Source: Hofstenia miamia (Eukaryota; Xenacoelomorpha; Acoela; Hofsteniidae). From it: a stretch of 64,000 nt of DNA. The notes beneath the pieces are model-generated. The model was not told the origin of the DNA, searched no databases, and saw only the letters and a program-made list of their open reading frames with translations. Every line of letters begins with the position of its first letter. Position 1 is the stretch's first letter. Location: positions 403,624-467,623 of the forward strand of contig CABFPE010000552.1 in assembly GCA_900660155.1 (NCBI GenBank), read 5' to 3'. Made by a program: the position numbers and the translations under genes. Below, piece by piece: positions 1 through 10,700 of this stretch.

Positions 1-397
1 CGGAAAATTGGAATTATTATTACAGAAAAAATGCATTGTCTGTATTTGTAGAAGTTTTGGACAACAATGAAGTTAAGATACTAGATCCTATAGTCGATCA
101 ATACCACTCTCAATACCGGAAACCTGTCTGTTAATCTGTTTGTTTCTCTACAGAAATTTCTCTGAGTCATTGGGGTTGAACAATATTGTATATTGGATCA
201 ACGTTACTAAAATCAAGATGTTAGAATTTATTGATATTATATTGGTAGCCACTCCCTGCTGATTGGATTGTTTTGAATTCTTTAACATAATTTTCATTTT
301 CTACTCTTTCGTAAAAGTTAGTTTAACACATATTTGCAAAGGTTGTGATTTCAAATTGGTAAACAAACCACACACTTTATTAAGGTTATATTTGATA

Positions 398-648
398 CAG
401 TGGCGCGTTTAGGGTTTTTAAAACGGGGTGGCTGACACCTTTTTTTACATAAAAAAATTGTAAGAAATTTTTTTTGAACAAAACTAAGCTTTCACAAAAT
501 GCAATCGTCTGTTTTTAGAAGCAAATCGATTAATAACATTTGGAATTCAAGTGAACAATTTTCAATTTTGAGGAAAAGAGGATATTTTTCTTTAGTGTTC
601 AAAAAGGGGGGGGGGCGGTTGCCCTCCTGACCCCTAAACTCGCTACTG
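398..648. mobile_element. Non-autonomous hAT element (MITE), copy 1
   Basis: A 251-bp element starts CAGTGGCGCGTTTAGGG and ends CCCTAAACTCGCTACTG, so its termini are imperfect inverted repeats. It is flanked on both sides by the identical 8-bp word ATTTGATA (390-397 and 649-656). An 8-bp target duplication with CAG...CTG ends is the mark of the hAT superfamily. There is no coding capacity; the interior contains the word GCAATCGTCTGTTTTTAG, shared with the copies at 11169-11429 and 59198-59283. Mobilisation by a hAT transposase encoded elsewhere is inferred. Confidence 0.85.
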
Positions 649-1634
649 ATTTGATAGGATTTAATTATTTAATTTAATAACATTAACATTGATTAGATAA
701 TGTTATATCTATATACAATACAATAATGATCAATTGCACGTTTTTAGCCAATTACAAATGCAACTGCTAGAATTTAATTTGGCTCGAACTTGAAAAACAT
801 TTTATTACTTAATGGTGATTTTACATTTATGATATTGATAGGCCTACATGCGTAGACAAGACGCGAGATTCGAAATCTCACTAGAATCGAATTTTAAGAG
901 ACTGAATCGATTATCAACTCGATTGATGCAAAATGCCCCGAGTCGCAGAGTCCTTGTATTATCAGACCGTCGTTGGAACCGGCCGGAAATAATTAGGGCC
1001 GGTCTGTGACAGGAGAATGACTTATTCCACCCGGCAAAAATGTAAATTTGCAATCTCATATAACCTCATAAGAAGAACATTGAAAACGATGCAGAATAGA
1101 ATATTCAAAAAATGTTAAAAATCCAAATATATAGAAACATATAAAAAATATAAAATTATAGATAATACTATGGTCATTGACCGTTAGAAAAGTCTTAATT
1201 ATTAAACGGAAGCACTATATAATAGTGACGGGTTCTCTGAAATAATTCGTGAGAGACTGAATTATTAATGTCGGTCGAACTCAATCTACATGTAATGAGG
1301 TTTACATATACACACAAACTCGTACATACCACGTTACGAAAAACAGCTTTGCAACCTGCAAGTGATTTTTTTTGTTCCATTTTTCAAAATGTTTTTTGAA
1401 ATTTTTCTTACAAAATTCATTTATTGGTCTTTGTCTTTACTTTGATCTTGACCAATTTTAATATTTTTTGGATAAAAATTCAGCCGGTTTAGACTGGTAT
1501 ATTTTTGCCGGCATGTGGCCGGTTCCACCTCTGTATCAGACCTATATCCAAAGCAAATATTTTAATAGTATGAGGAATTATTGAGAAAACTATATTATAA
1601 AAAAATGTTGTTTTTGAAATTTTTGCAAAATTAT

Positions 1635-1745
1635 TCCAATGGAAATCAAATTGGAATCCAATGAATAGCAAATTTTGTTTGTTCAACCAATTTTAACCCA
1701 ATTTCAATGTCCAATTGGAATCCAATTAGACTCCAATTGCAATGG
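1635..1745. repeat. CAATTGG-motif cluster left of the LINE
   Basis: The words CAATTGG, CCAATTTC and TCCAATT recur at short intervals on both strands, making a loose self-complementary cluster. A similar, sparser set lies at about 5610-5885 on the other side of the LINE remnant. The two may be ends of one larger element into which the LINE inserted, or unrelated low-complexity sequence. Confidence 0.35.
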
Positions 1746-1935
1746 ACAGGCCTGGCTTTGCCTATTAACGCTACAGAAGCTCTTGGCGAATATAAAAAAC
1801 GCAGCTGAAAAACAAGAACCCACTCTACGTCCGCAATGTTCACACCCAATACGAGCAGGATTTCAAGAACGCTCACTCACAAACAACTATTCAAAATGTT
1901 GCACACGAATATCAACAAATTCGTGAAGGAACAGA

Positions 1936-2445
1936 CTTCCTGATACTTTGTTCTTAAATGCTTCGACGGCTTAGAACACCAGGTCTTATTAGGAATTCAT
2001 TCGTATCCAGATGCAGCAATTGATGACCTTTCTCATACATTATGTCAAGGCCAATACCCAGCCTCTACCAAAATAAAGAAGATCTTAGTCACAATTGGTC
2101 GCAACGATATCATGAAGAAAAAAGACAACCTCACAGATAACAAGTGTCTCATTGAAATTATTAAATCAAAGTTTAACACTGCAACTATTTTTTATGGGTG
2201 AAGTTGCTCCCTTCCCCTACTGCAAACAACTTAACAGAAAGGCAATTGAGTTAAACTTTTTAATCAAACAAAATGCTAAACTTTTTTATTACACTGTTTT
2301 TGACAACTTTAACCATTTTTATTTGGCAAATCAATTATCGCAAGACTTTTTGCTCATGCGAAATTCATTATTCAGATTTTATATATGAAAGGTATGCACG
2401 CACTCTAAAAAATTTTTTTCTTACTGTCCCAGTAAAGTTCACTTT
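1936..2445 (+). pseudogene. SGNH-hydrolase-like (esterase) module of LINE ORF1, broken
   Basis: Read across two or three frames, this stretch encodes a module with the SGNH-hydrolase hallmarks: a block III GRND (2097-2108) after a VTI strand, and a block V-like EIHYS (2360-2374) followed by a YERYARTL helix. In the family, block III supplies the oxyanion-hole Asn and block V the catalytic Asp/His pair. Here the Asp position of block V reads Glu or Cys depending on alignment, and at least one frame change near 2170-2200 interrupts the module. Esterase domains of this kind occur in ORF1 of CR1-type LINEs. The nucleophile block (GDSH) is not recognisable in frame, so the module is degenerate. 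Confidence 0.6.
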
Positions 2446-2715
2446 AACAAATTTGTTACTGAAATTGAAGGTGAAATAAAATATACTCTAAAAGAAAATA
2501 AGTCGTTGATAGTGATAGTCGATTGGAATATCAACTATCTGAAGATTACTGAAAGAGATAAATTAAATTTTTTACTTGATACTGTTCATCTAGGTACAAT
2601 AAATTCCAGTAAACCAACTAGACTAAATAACAACTTTTCTACATTAATTGATTACTTTCTCGTTGAAAACATTAACGATTTTAGCTATGCCTGCAGCATT
2701 TCACCTAACACATAA
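2427..2715 (+). pseudogene. C-terminal part of the LINE apurinic-like endonuclease
   Basis: The reading frame shows IVIVDWNINYL followed by ERDKLNFLL, then PTR and STLIDYF. This matches the later motifs of LINE endonucleases of the endonuclease/exonuclease/phosphatase fold (family pattern: GDFN, then PTR, then S-LID). The usual GDFN appears as VDWN, so the Gly is lost. The N-terminal half of the domain, with the metal-binding Asn and Glu, is absent: the sequence passes directly from the SGNH-like module into the middle of the endonuclease. This implies an internal deletion or recombination before or during decay. Confidence 0.7.
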
Positions 2716-3119
2716 AGCATACAAACAAAAAATCTGGTTAGAGATTCGAGAAAGGGATCCAGCGCTAATAGAAATTTAAGATCTCGCCTAGAGAATGAAT
2801 CATGGAATAGCGTCTTTTAATCCGAGAATGTAAACTACATGCTCAATTCATTTATATATTCATTCACAACTTATATAAATTTATTTTGTCAAAACAAAAG
2901 AGTTTTTTCTAAACATGAAAATTGTAATGATCAAATCACGCAATCTTCCTGGTTAATTCCCCGGCCTAAAAAACTCGTCAAATGCTAAAATCGGGCTTAC
3001 AAAACTTACTTACGAAATAAAACTGTTGATAACTACCGGTTATATAAAATTGCAAGGCACAAATCTAATATTAAAATGAGAGCAGCACAAAATCGGTATA
3101 TGCAATCTCCGTATTTAGT

Positions 3120-4100
3120 AGAATAAATGACCCTAAGCATAAGTGGGACTTCATCAACAATGTATTGGACAGAAACAAGAGTCATATGCAACACCTGCAC
3201 CTTATTGAAAATAGCAATGGTGGAATATTAACTAAATCCAATGATATTCCTAATGCCTTCAATGATCAGTTCATTAACCTAGGCAAGTTCTTGGGACCTC
3301 TGGTGCCATTTACATTTGAAAAATCTAACTACAAACTCCATCGAAATTATTATTTCATTCCGATTTGTAACTCGATGCGAATTCCTTCAAGCAATAAATA
3401 AGCTAAAAGTTAATAAATCAAGCGGACCTTCTGAAATACCGGTATGGTGTATTAAAGTTTGTGCAAAATTCATTAGTAGTTCTTTATGCCATATCATCAA
3501 TCACTGCATAAAACTAAATAACTTTCCATCAATTTTAAAATTAGCTAATGCTACTTCCATATATAAAAGTAATCCTCTAAAATGTTGCAATTACCAGCCT
3601 ATTTAAACCATCCCATCTTTTGCAAAAATCTTCGAAAAACTGATATTTGACCAAATAAACACTTATCTCCCTAACGAATCAATTCTTTCGAATACTCAAT
3701 TCAGCTTTCGCAAAGTTCACTCAACCTCTGAAGTTTTGCTTTACGCTACTGAAAATTGGAGATCTTATCTCGATAATAACAATTTTGTCACAATTGCTTT
3801 TATCGATTTTTCCAAAGCATTTGATTCCATTGATCACTATATTCTTTTTAAAAAGCTAGAATACATTGGTTTCGCCTCTAATAGTATAAATTTAGCAAGG
3901 TGCTTATTAAGTGATCGTTTTCAAAGACTAAAGTAAATGGTATATTTTCTAACTGGGGTAAAGCATACAAAGGTGTTCCACAAAGTACTATTTTAGGGGC
4001 TCTATTTTTCTCGTTGTATGTAAATGATTTAAAGGGTAATTTTAGCAATGGTTGTGGAATGGTACAGTATGCTGACGACACGTGTATATAAACACATGAT
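3120..4100 (+). pseudogene. LINE reverse transcriptase, fragmented
   Basis: Several open segments in different frames together show the fingers and palm motifs of a non-LTR reverse transcriptase: KLKVNKSSGPSEIP (about 3400-3445), a NYQPI motif (about 3590), FIDFSKAFDSIDH with the first catalytic Asp (about 3798-3836), GVPQST (about 3973-3990) and the catalytic YADDT box (4068-4082). Upstream, WDFIN (about 3147) fits the linker between endonuclease and RT. A stop after NYQPI (3604-3606), another stop and frame change near 3936 and further stops after YADDT inactivate it. Thumb-region traces continue to about 4400 but are weak. Confidence 0.85.
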
Positions 4101-5093
4101 AATTAAATAGAAACATCAATTAGTAAGTTAGAAATCAATCTTTCTCAACTGCTAAAATATCTTAATATGCACTATTTAACTGTAAATCCCTCTTAAACAG
4201 AATTCTGTGTTATGTCTCCCCTTCACAAAAATAAGATAATCAATCACATATTTTAAATTTTCCGGGGTCAAAAATTACTCAAGTCGAATCTTTCAAATAT
4301 CTTGAAATAACCATCGATAATAAATTGAATTATTCAAGTCGCATATGCATAGTATTACGCAAAATGGCAATGGGAATTAAAACTATTTCACATGTAGGCA
4401 ATTTTTGTAAATTTAAAAAAAGAAATCGATGTTGGTTAACTCTCTAGTATTAAGTCCTTATAGACACTGTAATGTTTTACTTAATGACATAAACCACTCA
4501 TTAATAAATAAAATCGACTCACAAATTAAATGGCAGCAAATATTCATAATGATAATTACTCGACTAGGAGCGACAAAAGTTCATGGTCTAATCATGACGA
4601 TGCTTCACATTTGATAAGATACTTTTAATTAATAATATTTTGGGATATTTCAAATCAGCGTTCACCTTACAGTAAACTACAATAATTCGAGGACTTCTAA
4701 ATTCAGAAAAATGAAGTTTAAAAACATTTTCTTAAAAATTCATTTTTAAACTCAACAATTGAACTATGGAATAACTTACCAATTGAAATAAAACGAATCA
4801 AAAGTCACAGGTAATTTAAAAGTCAAATCAATGACTACCTCCGTAAGTAACATATCCCTAAAATCGGTGTTACGTCATGGAAAGGATTTCAGTTTTTCAA
4901 GAAGTATCATTAGTTAAAATAATTAGCAATAAACTGGGTAAATTGTGAATTCTGCATCCATGTTTTTGTTGTTGTCTTTTATTGTTTTTGTACTTCGTGT
5001 TTTTATTGGCACATTAAGTGTAGTATTAGCAGCTCTTGTTGAGGTGTTTAATTATGCCATTGTACTACACTTATAAGAAATTCTATTCTATTA

Positions 5094-5193
5094 AAATAAT
5101 CCACCGAATATGTATTTAGTGATAAATTCATAATCATAAAAATAGTAAAGAAACTCACAATAATGAATTATCATACATTTTTGACATCGCTGT

Positions 5194-5234
<41 letters not shown>

Positions 5235-7654
5235 GAGTAGAATTTACACTTAAATCTAGGAAAATAAGACTTTTAAATAGTATTGAAAACTGAAACTAAG
5301 ATTAAGGACTTCCAAATCTTGTAGTAAGTACATTAAAAGCACTTCTGGAAATATATCAACAAGAATTACAGAACATATGAATCTTTAGAACTCCATTTTT
5401 AATTAAAGATTATTCTCTTGAAGCGAAATGCAACAAAGTTGTTTCAGATGATGTTGAAGTGTTGCTCATAACAATTTCAGGATGAAATAAAGTATGGGAA
5501 CATTAAATGCAATTTGTAATTTTTTTGCTAGTAGTGAAGGAATTGAGTAGACAATATTTTTTACAAAACCGGTTTTTTGCATACATTAGCATAGTAGCCC
5601 ATGTCCAATGGACATTATATGCTATTATCAGCGGAACTGGTGCTGTTAACGGCTAATCAAATTGGTTTCAACCAACAAAGCACCTTTATGCTATATTTTG
5701 CTGTTTTTAGGAATATTCTAAGTGCTCTATGTATAAGGTTAAGTTTGCGAGCAAATCTCATTAATGGATATTACTTTCAAATATCTGATATCATATGTAT
5801 CGATGTACACGTTAATTGGAGTTGTTCTAATGATGTTAATGTTGTATCCAATTGGGATTTCCTGCCATCTTGCAATTGGGGAAATTTTTCTTAGTGAACT
5901 TCCCTTGAGTTAGTTGTTTTTGTCTAGCAAACCAAATTAAAATTTTTTGTTGAAAAATAGAAAATTTTGAAAAACAAACTATTGTTTAAATTGACTGTTT
6001 GTAACAGAACTGCCTGCTGTTTTATATTTACAGGAGATAATGCTGGTAACACAAAATTAGCCACTCCTGGTTATTATAAATGTAAAGTGAACTCCTAAAT
6101 AAATTAACTGAGAATTTTATTAATAGCCGATTTTTTCTTCATTGAATGTTTTACATAAAGAGCCGTTTCAAATTTAGAATCAAATTTTTGCCCTTGATAT
6201 TTAAGTACTTCAATTCGTGAAATCAAGTGTTGTCAAAATTAATTTTGAACTTAGATAAATATAAATTTTTTATAAAAAAGCTAAAAATGCAAAAGTAATT
6301 ATATTCACAAAATAATTGAACTTATTATATAATATATTAATTTGTTAGTAACATATCCACCTAATACATTGGTAACCTATTTATAATTCACTTGGATGAA
6401 GTAAAAATGGTCAGTTCATATATTTAACATATATCTACAATGTAAAACAGTAAAAAGTATTCAATAATGCTAATAATACGCATTAAATATTTAGACAAAT
6501 CCTGAAGCTTTCATGAATCATCATGCACATGGTTGTATTGTAATGCTTTTGAAGGTAACACAAAACAACAAAAGTTATTAACAATTGAAATTATTTATTT
6601 GGTTCGACCAATAGAAACCCAGTAATCCACAGTAATTACTCCTACTTACTAGTTTCTACTTTAAAATCAAGGAAAAAGTAATTTAATGCATATCAAAGGT
6701 ATGAATTTTTGTCTCAGTTACGTGAAGTAAGAACACATGAGTAGTAAATTATTTTTATTTATAATGTGCAGTAAATGAGTGTTACATTATTACAAACAGT
6801 TTGGTTTTGGGACAAACAACACAGAAACTTCGTTGAAATATCTCTTGTTAACTCAAATAGATTTAAAAATAAAAGGAAGAGAACTGACACATTTATGGAT
6901 TGGCCTTGAAAATGTGCATTAAATCTCGGCGGACCTGATTTCTACGGATTCTAGACCATCCTAAAAACCGTGTTTTTGAATTAAAAATGCTTTCAAATTT
7001 TCTGCACACAAACATTTTACATTGAGGTTTCCGGTGGTCACTACAGGTGAGAAAACTCATGTAAACTGCTGTACGAACTTGCTACCCATGTTTATGAGTT
7101 CAAGCTAAAAAGTGACAATATGAGATAAACATGGACCCGAAATTTTAATACCCGAACTCGAAAAACTGACTTTGATTTAACGTTATGGACCTCTATCCAA
7201 CCAAGCCATCATAAACATCACTCACTTTCTGATATGGAGCAGCAACTCATTTATTACTCAACAAATCTGTTTATTAAAGTCAGTATTATTTTAATAATCA
7301 ATCTAATCCTTGTTCCCTAACCCGACCCAAACTGGGTTAGGTTTAATCGGATACCCGATGTCACTCTAGTTCAAGCCTCTTCTATAGCAATTATTCTCGA
7401 TTCATGCAGAATTTTCATTTCAAGGGAATTTGAGGGTATATAAAAGAGAATTGAAATTAGATAATATAAACTGAATGGAATTGTTTGTAAGTATAAGAGG
7501 CTATATTATTGCGCAATCTACTAATTACATGCTCATCGTATCTACGTGCAGAAGGTCAATATGCACTGATTAGCTTTCTCATTTTCCAGTTCAATTAGCA
7601 TTAATTGAAATGTGTGCTTCAAACGCGAACGGTATTCATAAGAGGAGAAACGTT
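5094..7654. other. Non-coding stretch between LINE and unc5 3' end
   Basis: No gene is recognised. It holds a CT/AT microsatellite (5193-5234), a 97-codon plus-strand open frame at 5601-5894 with no family resemblance, a loose set of CAATTGG-like words within the same interval, and a patch of ACCCGA/AACCC words near 7310-7370 resembling subterminal repeats of hAT-type elements. Confidence 0.5.
5193..5234. repeat. (CT)n-(AT)n compound microsatellite
   Basis: About ten CT units pass directly into about eleven AT units. It lies 100 bp past the LINE 3' end. Confidence 0.95.
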
Positions 7655-7814
7655 ATATGAAATGGATTTTTTTATTAAAAACAACATTGAAAATACAACA
7701 AATGCAAAATGAGTATAATCAAAAAATTTACAAAATTAATCTACATAATGAATTTAAAAGCTGACGGTGAAACATACAAATTGATCATATATGGCAGAAA
7801 TTGAGGGGCAGGTT
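7655..7814 (-). promoter_or_regulatory. Probable unc5 3' UTR with AATAAA signal
   Basis: On the minus strand, an AATAAA hexamer (7671-7676) lies about 140 nt downstream of the unc5 stop codon. This is a plausible short 3' UTR and poly(A) signal. In AT-rich DNA such hexamers are common, so the exact end is uncertain. Confidence 0.45.
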
Positions 7815-8126
7815 CTAGAGCCATTGTCCGAGCTCGTTTTGTAGATAGATGGCTAATTGTGAAAGTTGAAGTTGTCTTAGGTGGTTAACTAACTGGGATA
7901 ATGCAGACGACTCGCGATGGCGGGATTCCCAAAAGTTAAGTAAGAGTTCTGATGGGGAGGTAGCAGTCGCAAAATAACTAATACACGACTCCATCCCAAG
8001 TGCTATCGCCAACTGATGCCAAGCATTGCCGGCGTTGAGTGACTGTGCCAAGTGCTGCTTCACATGTTCAGGCAAGCGAAACACCAAACCAAGTGCCAGT
8101 GACTCGTCAGGGATTGAATTATAATT
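7815..8126 (-). CDS. unc5: UNC5 netrin receptor, last exon: death domain
   Basis: This terminal exon encodes the C-terminal death domain of UNC5 and ends in TAG at 7815-7817. The acceptor is a TTTATTTAG at 8127-8135 and the exon starts in phase 0. The frame reads SIPDESLALGLVFRLPEHVK, then AWHQLAIALGM, SYFATATSPSELLLNFWESR and LSQLVNHL. This follows the vertebrate UNC5 pattern: a hydrophobic run and 'R-K-I' helix, 'DWR-LAQ-L', 'YFA-K-SPT-ILDLWEA' and 'LASAL'. In the family the death domain packs against ZU5-UPA in the closed receptor and recruits apoptotic signalling partners once opened. Length (103 residues) is normal. The final helix is diverged (QLAIYLQNELGQWL). No other gene family fits this combination with the upstream exons. 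Confidence 0.92.
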   Translation of the reverse strand, partial: NYNSIPDESLALGLVFRLPEHVKQHLAQSLNAGNAWHQLAIALGMESCISYFATATSPSELLLNFWESRHRESSALSQLVNHLRQLQLSQLAIYLQNELGQWL

Positions 8127-10017
8127 CTAAATAAAACAGTTAAATATTCAACATTTGCAAAATGACATAAAATATGTAATATCTTAGTAAATTGAAAACT
8201 AAGCTATAAGTTATCTTGGATAATGACTTTTGAATAAGTTGTAAATCAAAGAATTTAGTGGTCCATACACTAAACAACTTAAGATCATTCATACCAAATG
8301 GCATACAGTGGCGGCTCGTGCAAAGGTTAGGCAAGCAAATATTTTTATGTAACCAAATTAGTGTAAATAATAAACCATGAAAAATTTATTAATATATGAA
8401 ATCCCCGAGGCGATTTTTTTCAGAAAGTTATCTGTTATATTATTGTAAAAATAAAATTAGTGCAGCATTTCTTTTAATAAATCATTTTCAAGAAAAAATT
8501 GCTAATGATTTCTGTAGTTTTTTCTCCACTAATCGGTTATTCTTGAATTTGTTTAAAATTTCTTAAACAGAAAATGATCGTTCTACAAGATGCTGCTCAA
8601 AATCCAATAGTTTGTATTAATTCAAATATTTACAAATTTTCGGCAACGCAGTTAATAAATCGTGCATTTCAAAATATTGAATAAGAATTTTGTCGATTTT
8701 CAATTGAAGGCATGTTGATGATAGAAAATTTGAGATAAATTACAAAGCTTTTCAAGATTGAGAAACTTAGAGTAGAAATTTCGAGCAGAAAATGGCAGCT
8801 GATGGAAATCACATTTAAATTGCTCAAAGGTTTTTAAAATTTATTTCAAAATATATCACTCTTATATTATCTACGTTATATTTGATTTTTTGAATGCATT
8901 GGTAGCACATTCGTAGAAAAATTTAATTTTTCTAATTTCTGTAAAGAAAAAAACAAGTGGCTTCCGGTTTATATTAAGAATATTGTACAAGGAATCCGTG
9001 AGGTAAAAAATGCGAAAAAAACTATATACCATATACGAGCCCTGATAAAAATATTTCTGTTTCCGGTACTGCTTGAATAAAAAAATGTTTCTGATTGATT
9101 TAAATAACGAATATCATGTTTACTTTTGGGTTATTGTATTGAATGAAAAATTTTCTCGTGGTTCTTTTAGATCTTCACGCGATGAGTTAAGGAAAACGCA
9201 TATAATTCTATCGTTTGAGCGAGCGTAGGTACAGCATTTAGGCATCTGGTTGCTGTGGCGCAATCATTCAATGATTTTTAAAGCACATCCATGGAAGCCT
9301 TAAGGTTAGGCGTCCATGAGCAAATCGTAATAAATTACGTCCTATAAAATTCATACTTGATTCTTGAATGTTGTTTTAAAGCAAACTAATAATTTAGGAT
9401 TTGGACATATATATAAATTCATGCAATTAAGAATGAAATTCATTTATTAAATAGTTATTGGGCAAGCACTGCTTGCTTTGCTTACACGCACAAGCCGCCT
9501 ATGTTGGCATATAAATGAATCTCAATTGGATTCTATCGTATACTTAGTAGCAGCTAAAAGTACCTATAAGTTTATAATCAATTTGTAAATGTAAAGGTGT
9601 TGTACATGACACTCTCTTTTGAAATTCATTCTCTCAAGTAATCATCAAGTATTAATGGCTGACTTAGTGCATGAAAGAACGTAGTGTCAACTAATCATTT
9701 TTAACTTGAAGCAAAAATTAAGCATACAATATTATATTTAAATGAAATTTGATTACTAATTATTCCTTGGTAATCTAAACATTCACTTAGCTATGGGGAA
9801 ATTGTGTATATGGCGCTGGTAAGAGCTTCCATGATTGGCTTCACTTATAGTAATAAATAAATGTTGAATTAATCTGCAGTTTAAAATTGCCATGTCCGAT
9901 TGACCCAACCCCAACTGTAAAACTATTTGTAGATTATTTAGCTGTTAAGTACAATGAACAAACAATTGCATCGTTTGTGATACATGGATCTGTAAAAGTA
10001 AAAACCGATCTGCCTAC
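8127..10017 (-). other. unc5 intron holding a hAT element
   Basis: This 1.9-kb phase-0 intron lies between the last UPA exon and the death-domain exon. Nearly two thirds of it is a hAT-type element (8306-9503, listed separately). The rest has no coding signal. Confidence 0.7.
8306..9503. mobile_element. hAT transposon remnant, 1.2 kb
   Basis: The left end reads CAGTGGCGGCTCGTGC and the right end is its imperfect inverted complement (GCACAAGCCGCCTATG). The flanks ATGGCATA (8298-8305) and TTGGCATA (9504-9511) match at seven of eight bases, as expected for an old hAT target duplication. On the minus strand near 8570-8610 a short frame reads VERSFSV followed, after a one-base shift, by LRNFK. 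That resembles the start of the conserved C-terminal dimerisation motif of hAT transposases. The rest of the coding region is destroyed by stops and deletions. The element is therefore probably a decayed autonomous copy rather than a pure MITE. Confidence 0.8.
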
Positions 10018-10176
10018 CTGAACACTTGAAGCATGCATTGTTACTGGCAATGAAAGTACGTCAGCCTGTCCAAACATCAAGTCCAACTCGATCAGATCGC
10101 TGTTAGCAGTGCGGTTTAGAACTACTGTAAAACAAACGTAGGTCACACAATTCCAAACATTGTTGAAGGTGGCCTC
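10018..10176 (-). CDS. unc5: UNC5 exon: end of UPA domain
   Basis: A 159-nt exon with phase 0 at both ends, bounded by an acceptor ending TTTTAG and a donor GTAGGC. It encodes 53 residues reading EATFNNVWNC, then YVCFTVVL and LIELDLMFGQ. The pattern matches the vertebrate segment with 'EIPFYHVW-G--R-LHCTFTLER' followed by 'CKL-V-QVEG-GQ', the last strands of the UPA domain and the linker to the death domain. UPA is the middle module of the ZU5-UPA-death unit shared by UNC5, PIDD and ankyrins. The longer open frame continuing to 9934 reads through the donor and is not coding there. Confidence 0.88.
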
Positions 10177-10553
10177 CTAAAATAAGATGAACACAATAAA
10201 TTTAAACTTTTTTAATGATATAACTATGGAATTTAGTTTAAAACTACTCCGAAGTGTGTGTATGTGTGTGTCAACTGTATAATCTGAAATTGTGTTCTAA
10301 TGCAGGCGTTAACAAGATATCAAGTGCAAAGTTTGCAAACTATGTACTTTGAACTATGACTTTAAACAATTTAACAAGTTTATGACATTAACATCAATAT
10401 TAATAATCAGATAACACACAAACATGTAGGCCTCAGTCTATTGAACTGAATTTAAAGGCACTGACCTAGAAGTGTCTAGTCTAGTACACTACATAAGTAT
10501 AAAGCACATAATGAACTTGTTTGAATGCAAGAATCAACATGTGTGATACATAC
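10177..10553 (-). other. Short unc5 intron
   Basis: A 377-bp phase-0 intron between two UPA exons, with donor GTATGT and acceptor TTTTAG. It contains a short GT-rich run (about 10254-10271) and nothing else recognisable. Confidence 0.8.
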
Positions 10554-10700
10554 GTTATGGCTTCCTGATCTGATAGAATGACCTTCGTTGACGCCCTGAG
10601 CTTTAAAAGATAATTTGCCTCCGGGATAAGAGATGAAAAGTTTGTTGTCGTCAAGAAACATTTGTCTTCCACCCATTCCACTCTCAGAGTCAATTACGTT
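10554..10700 (-). CDS. unc5: UNC5 exon: middle of UPA domain
   Basis: A 147-nt exon, phase 0 at both ends, with acceptor TTTTCTAG and donor GTATGT. Its 49 residues include DSESGMGGRQMFLDDNKLFI and KLSFKAQGV. They follow the vertebrate pattern 'LE-QLGG-L-EEP--L-FKDSYHNLRLSIHDV' in the UPA domain. The GG pair and the strand pattern are kept, while the 'SYHNL' core is replaced by SYPGGK. It joins in frame to the exons on either side. Confidence 0.87.

Larger units (their letters stand above)
1..1789. other. Non-coding left flank with a hAT MITE
   Basis: No gene is recognised here. The stretch holds a short hAT-type MITE (398-648, listed separately), a locally G+C-richer patch near 840-1050 with short open frames on the minus strand but no recognisable domain, and a cluster of CAATTGG-like motifs at about 1635-1745 just before the LINE remnant. 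The rest is AT-rich sequence with frequent stops in all frames. Confidence 0.6.
1790..5093 (+). mobile_element. Decayed CR1/Jockey-like non-LTR retrotransposon (LINE)
   Basis: This stretch carries, in order, an SGNH-hydrolase-like module, the C-terminal part of an endonuclease/exonuclease/phosphatase domain and a reverse transcriptase, all on the plus strand and broken by stops and frameshifts. The gene order and RT motifs are those of the CR1/Jockey group of LINEs, some of which carry an esterase module in ORF1. The right end shows a short TTCTA direct repeat (about 5081-5092), like the short terminal repeats of CR1-type elements. The left boundary is uncertain because no target duplication was found. 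The copy is non-functional as it stands; clade assignment needs a phylogeny. Confidence 0.8.
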
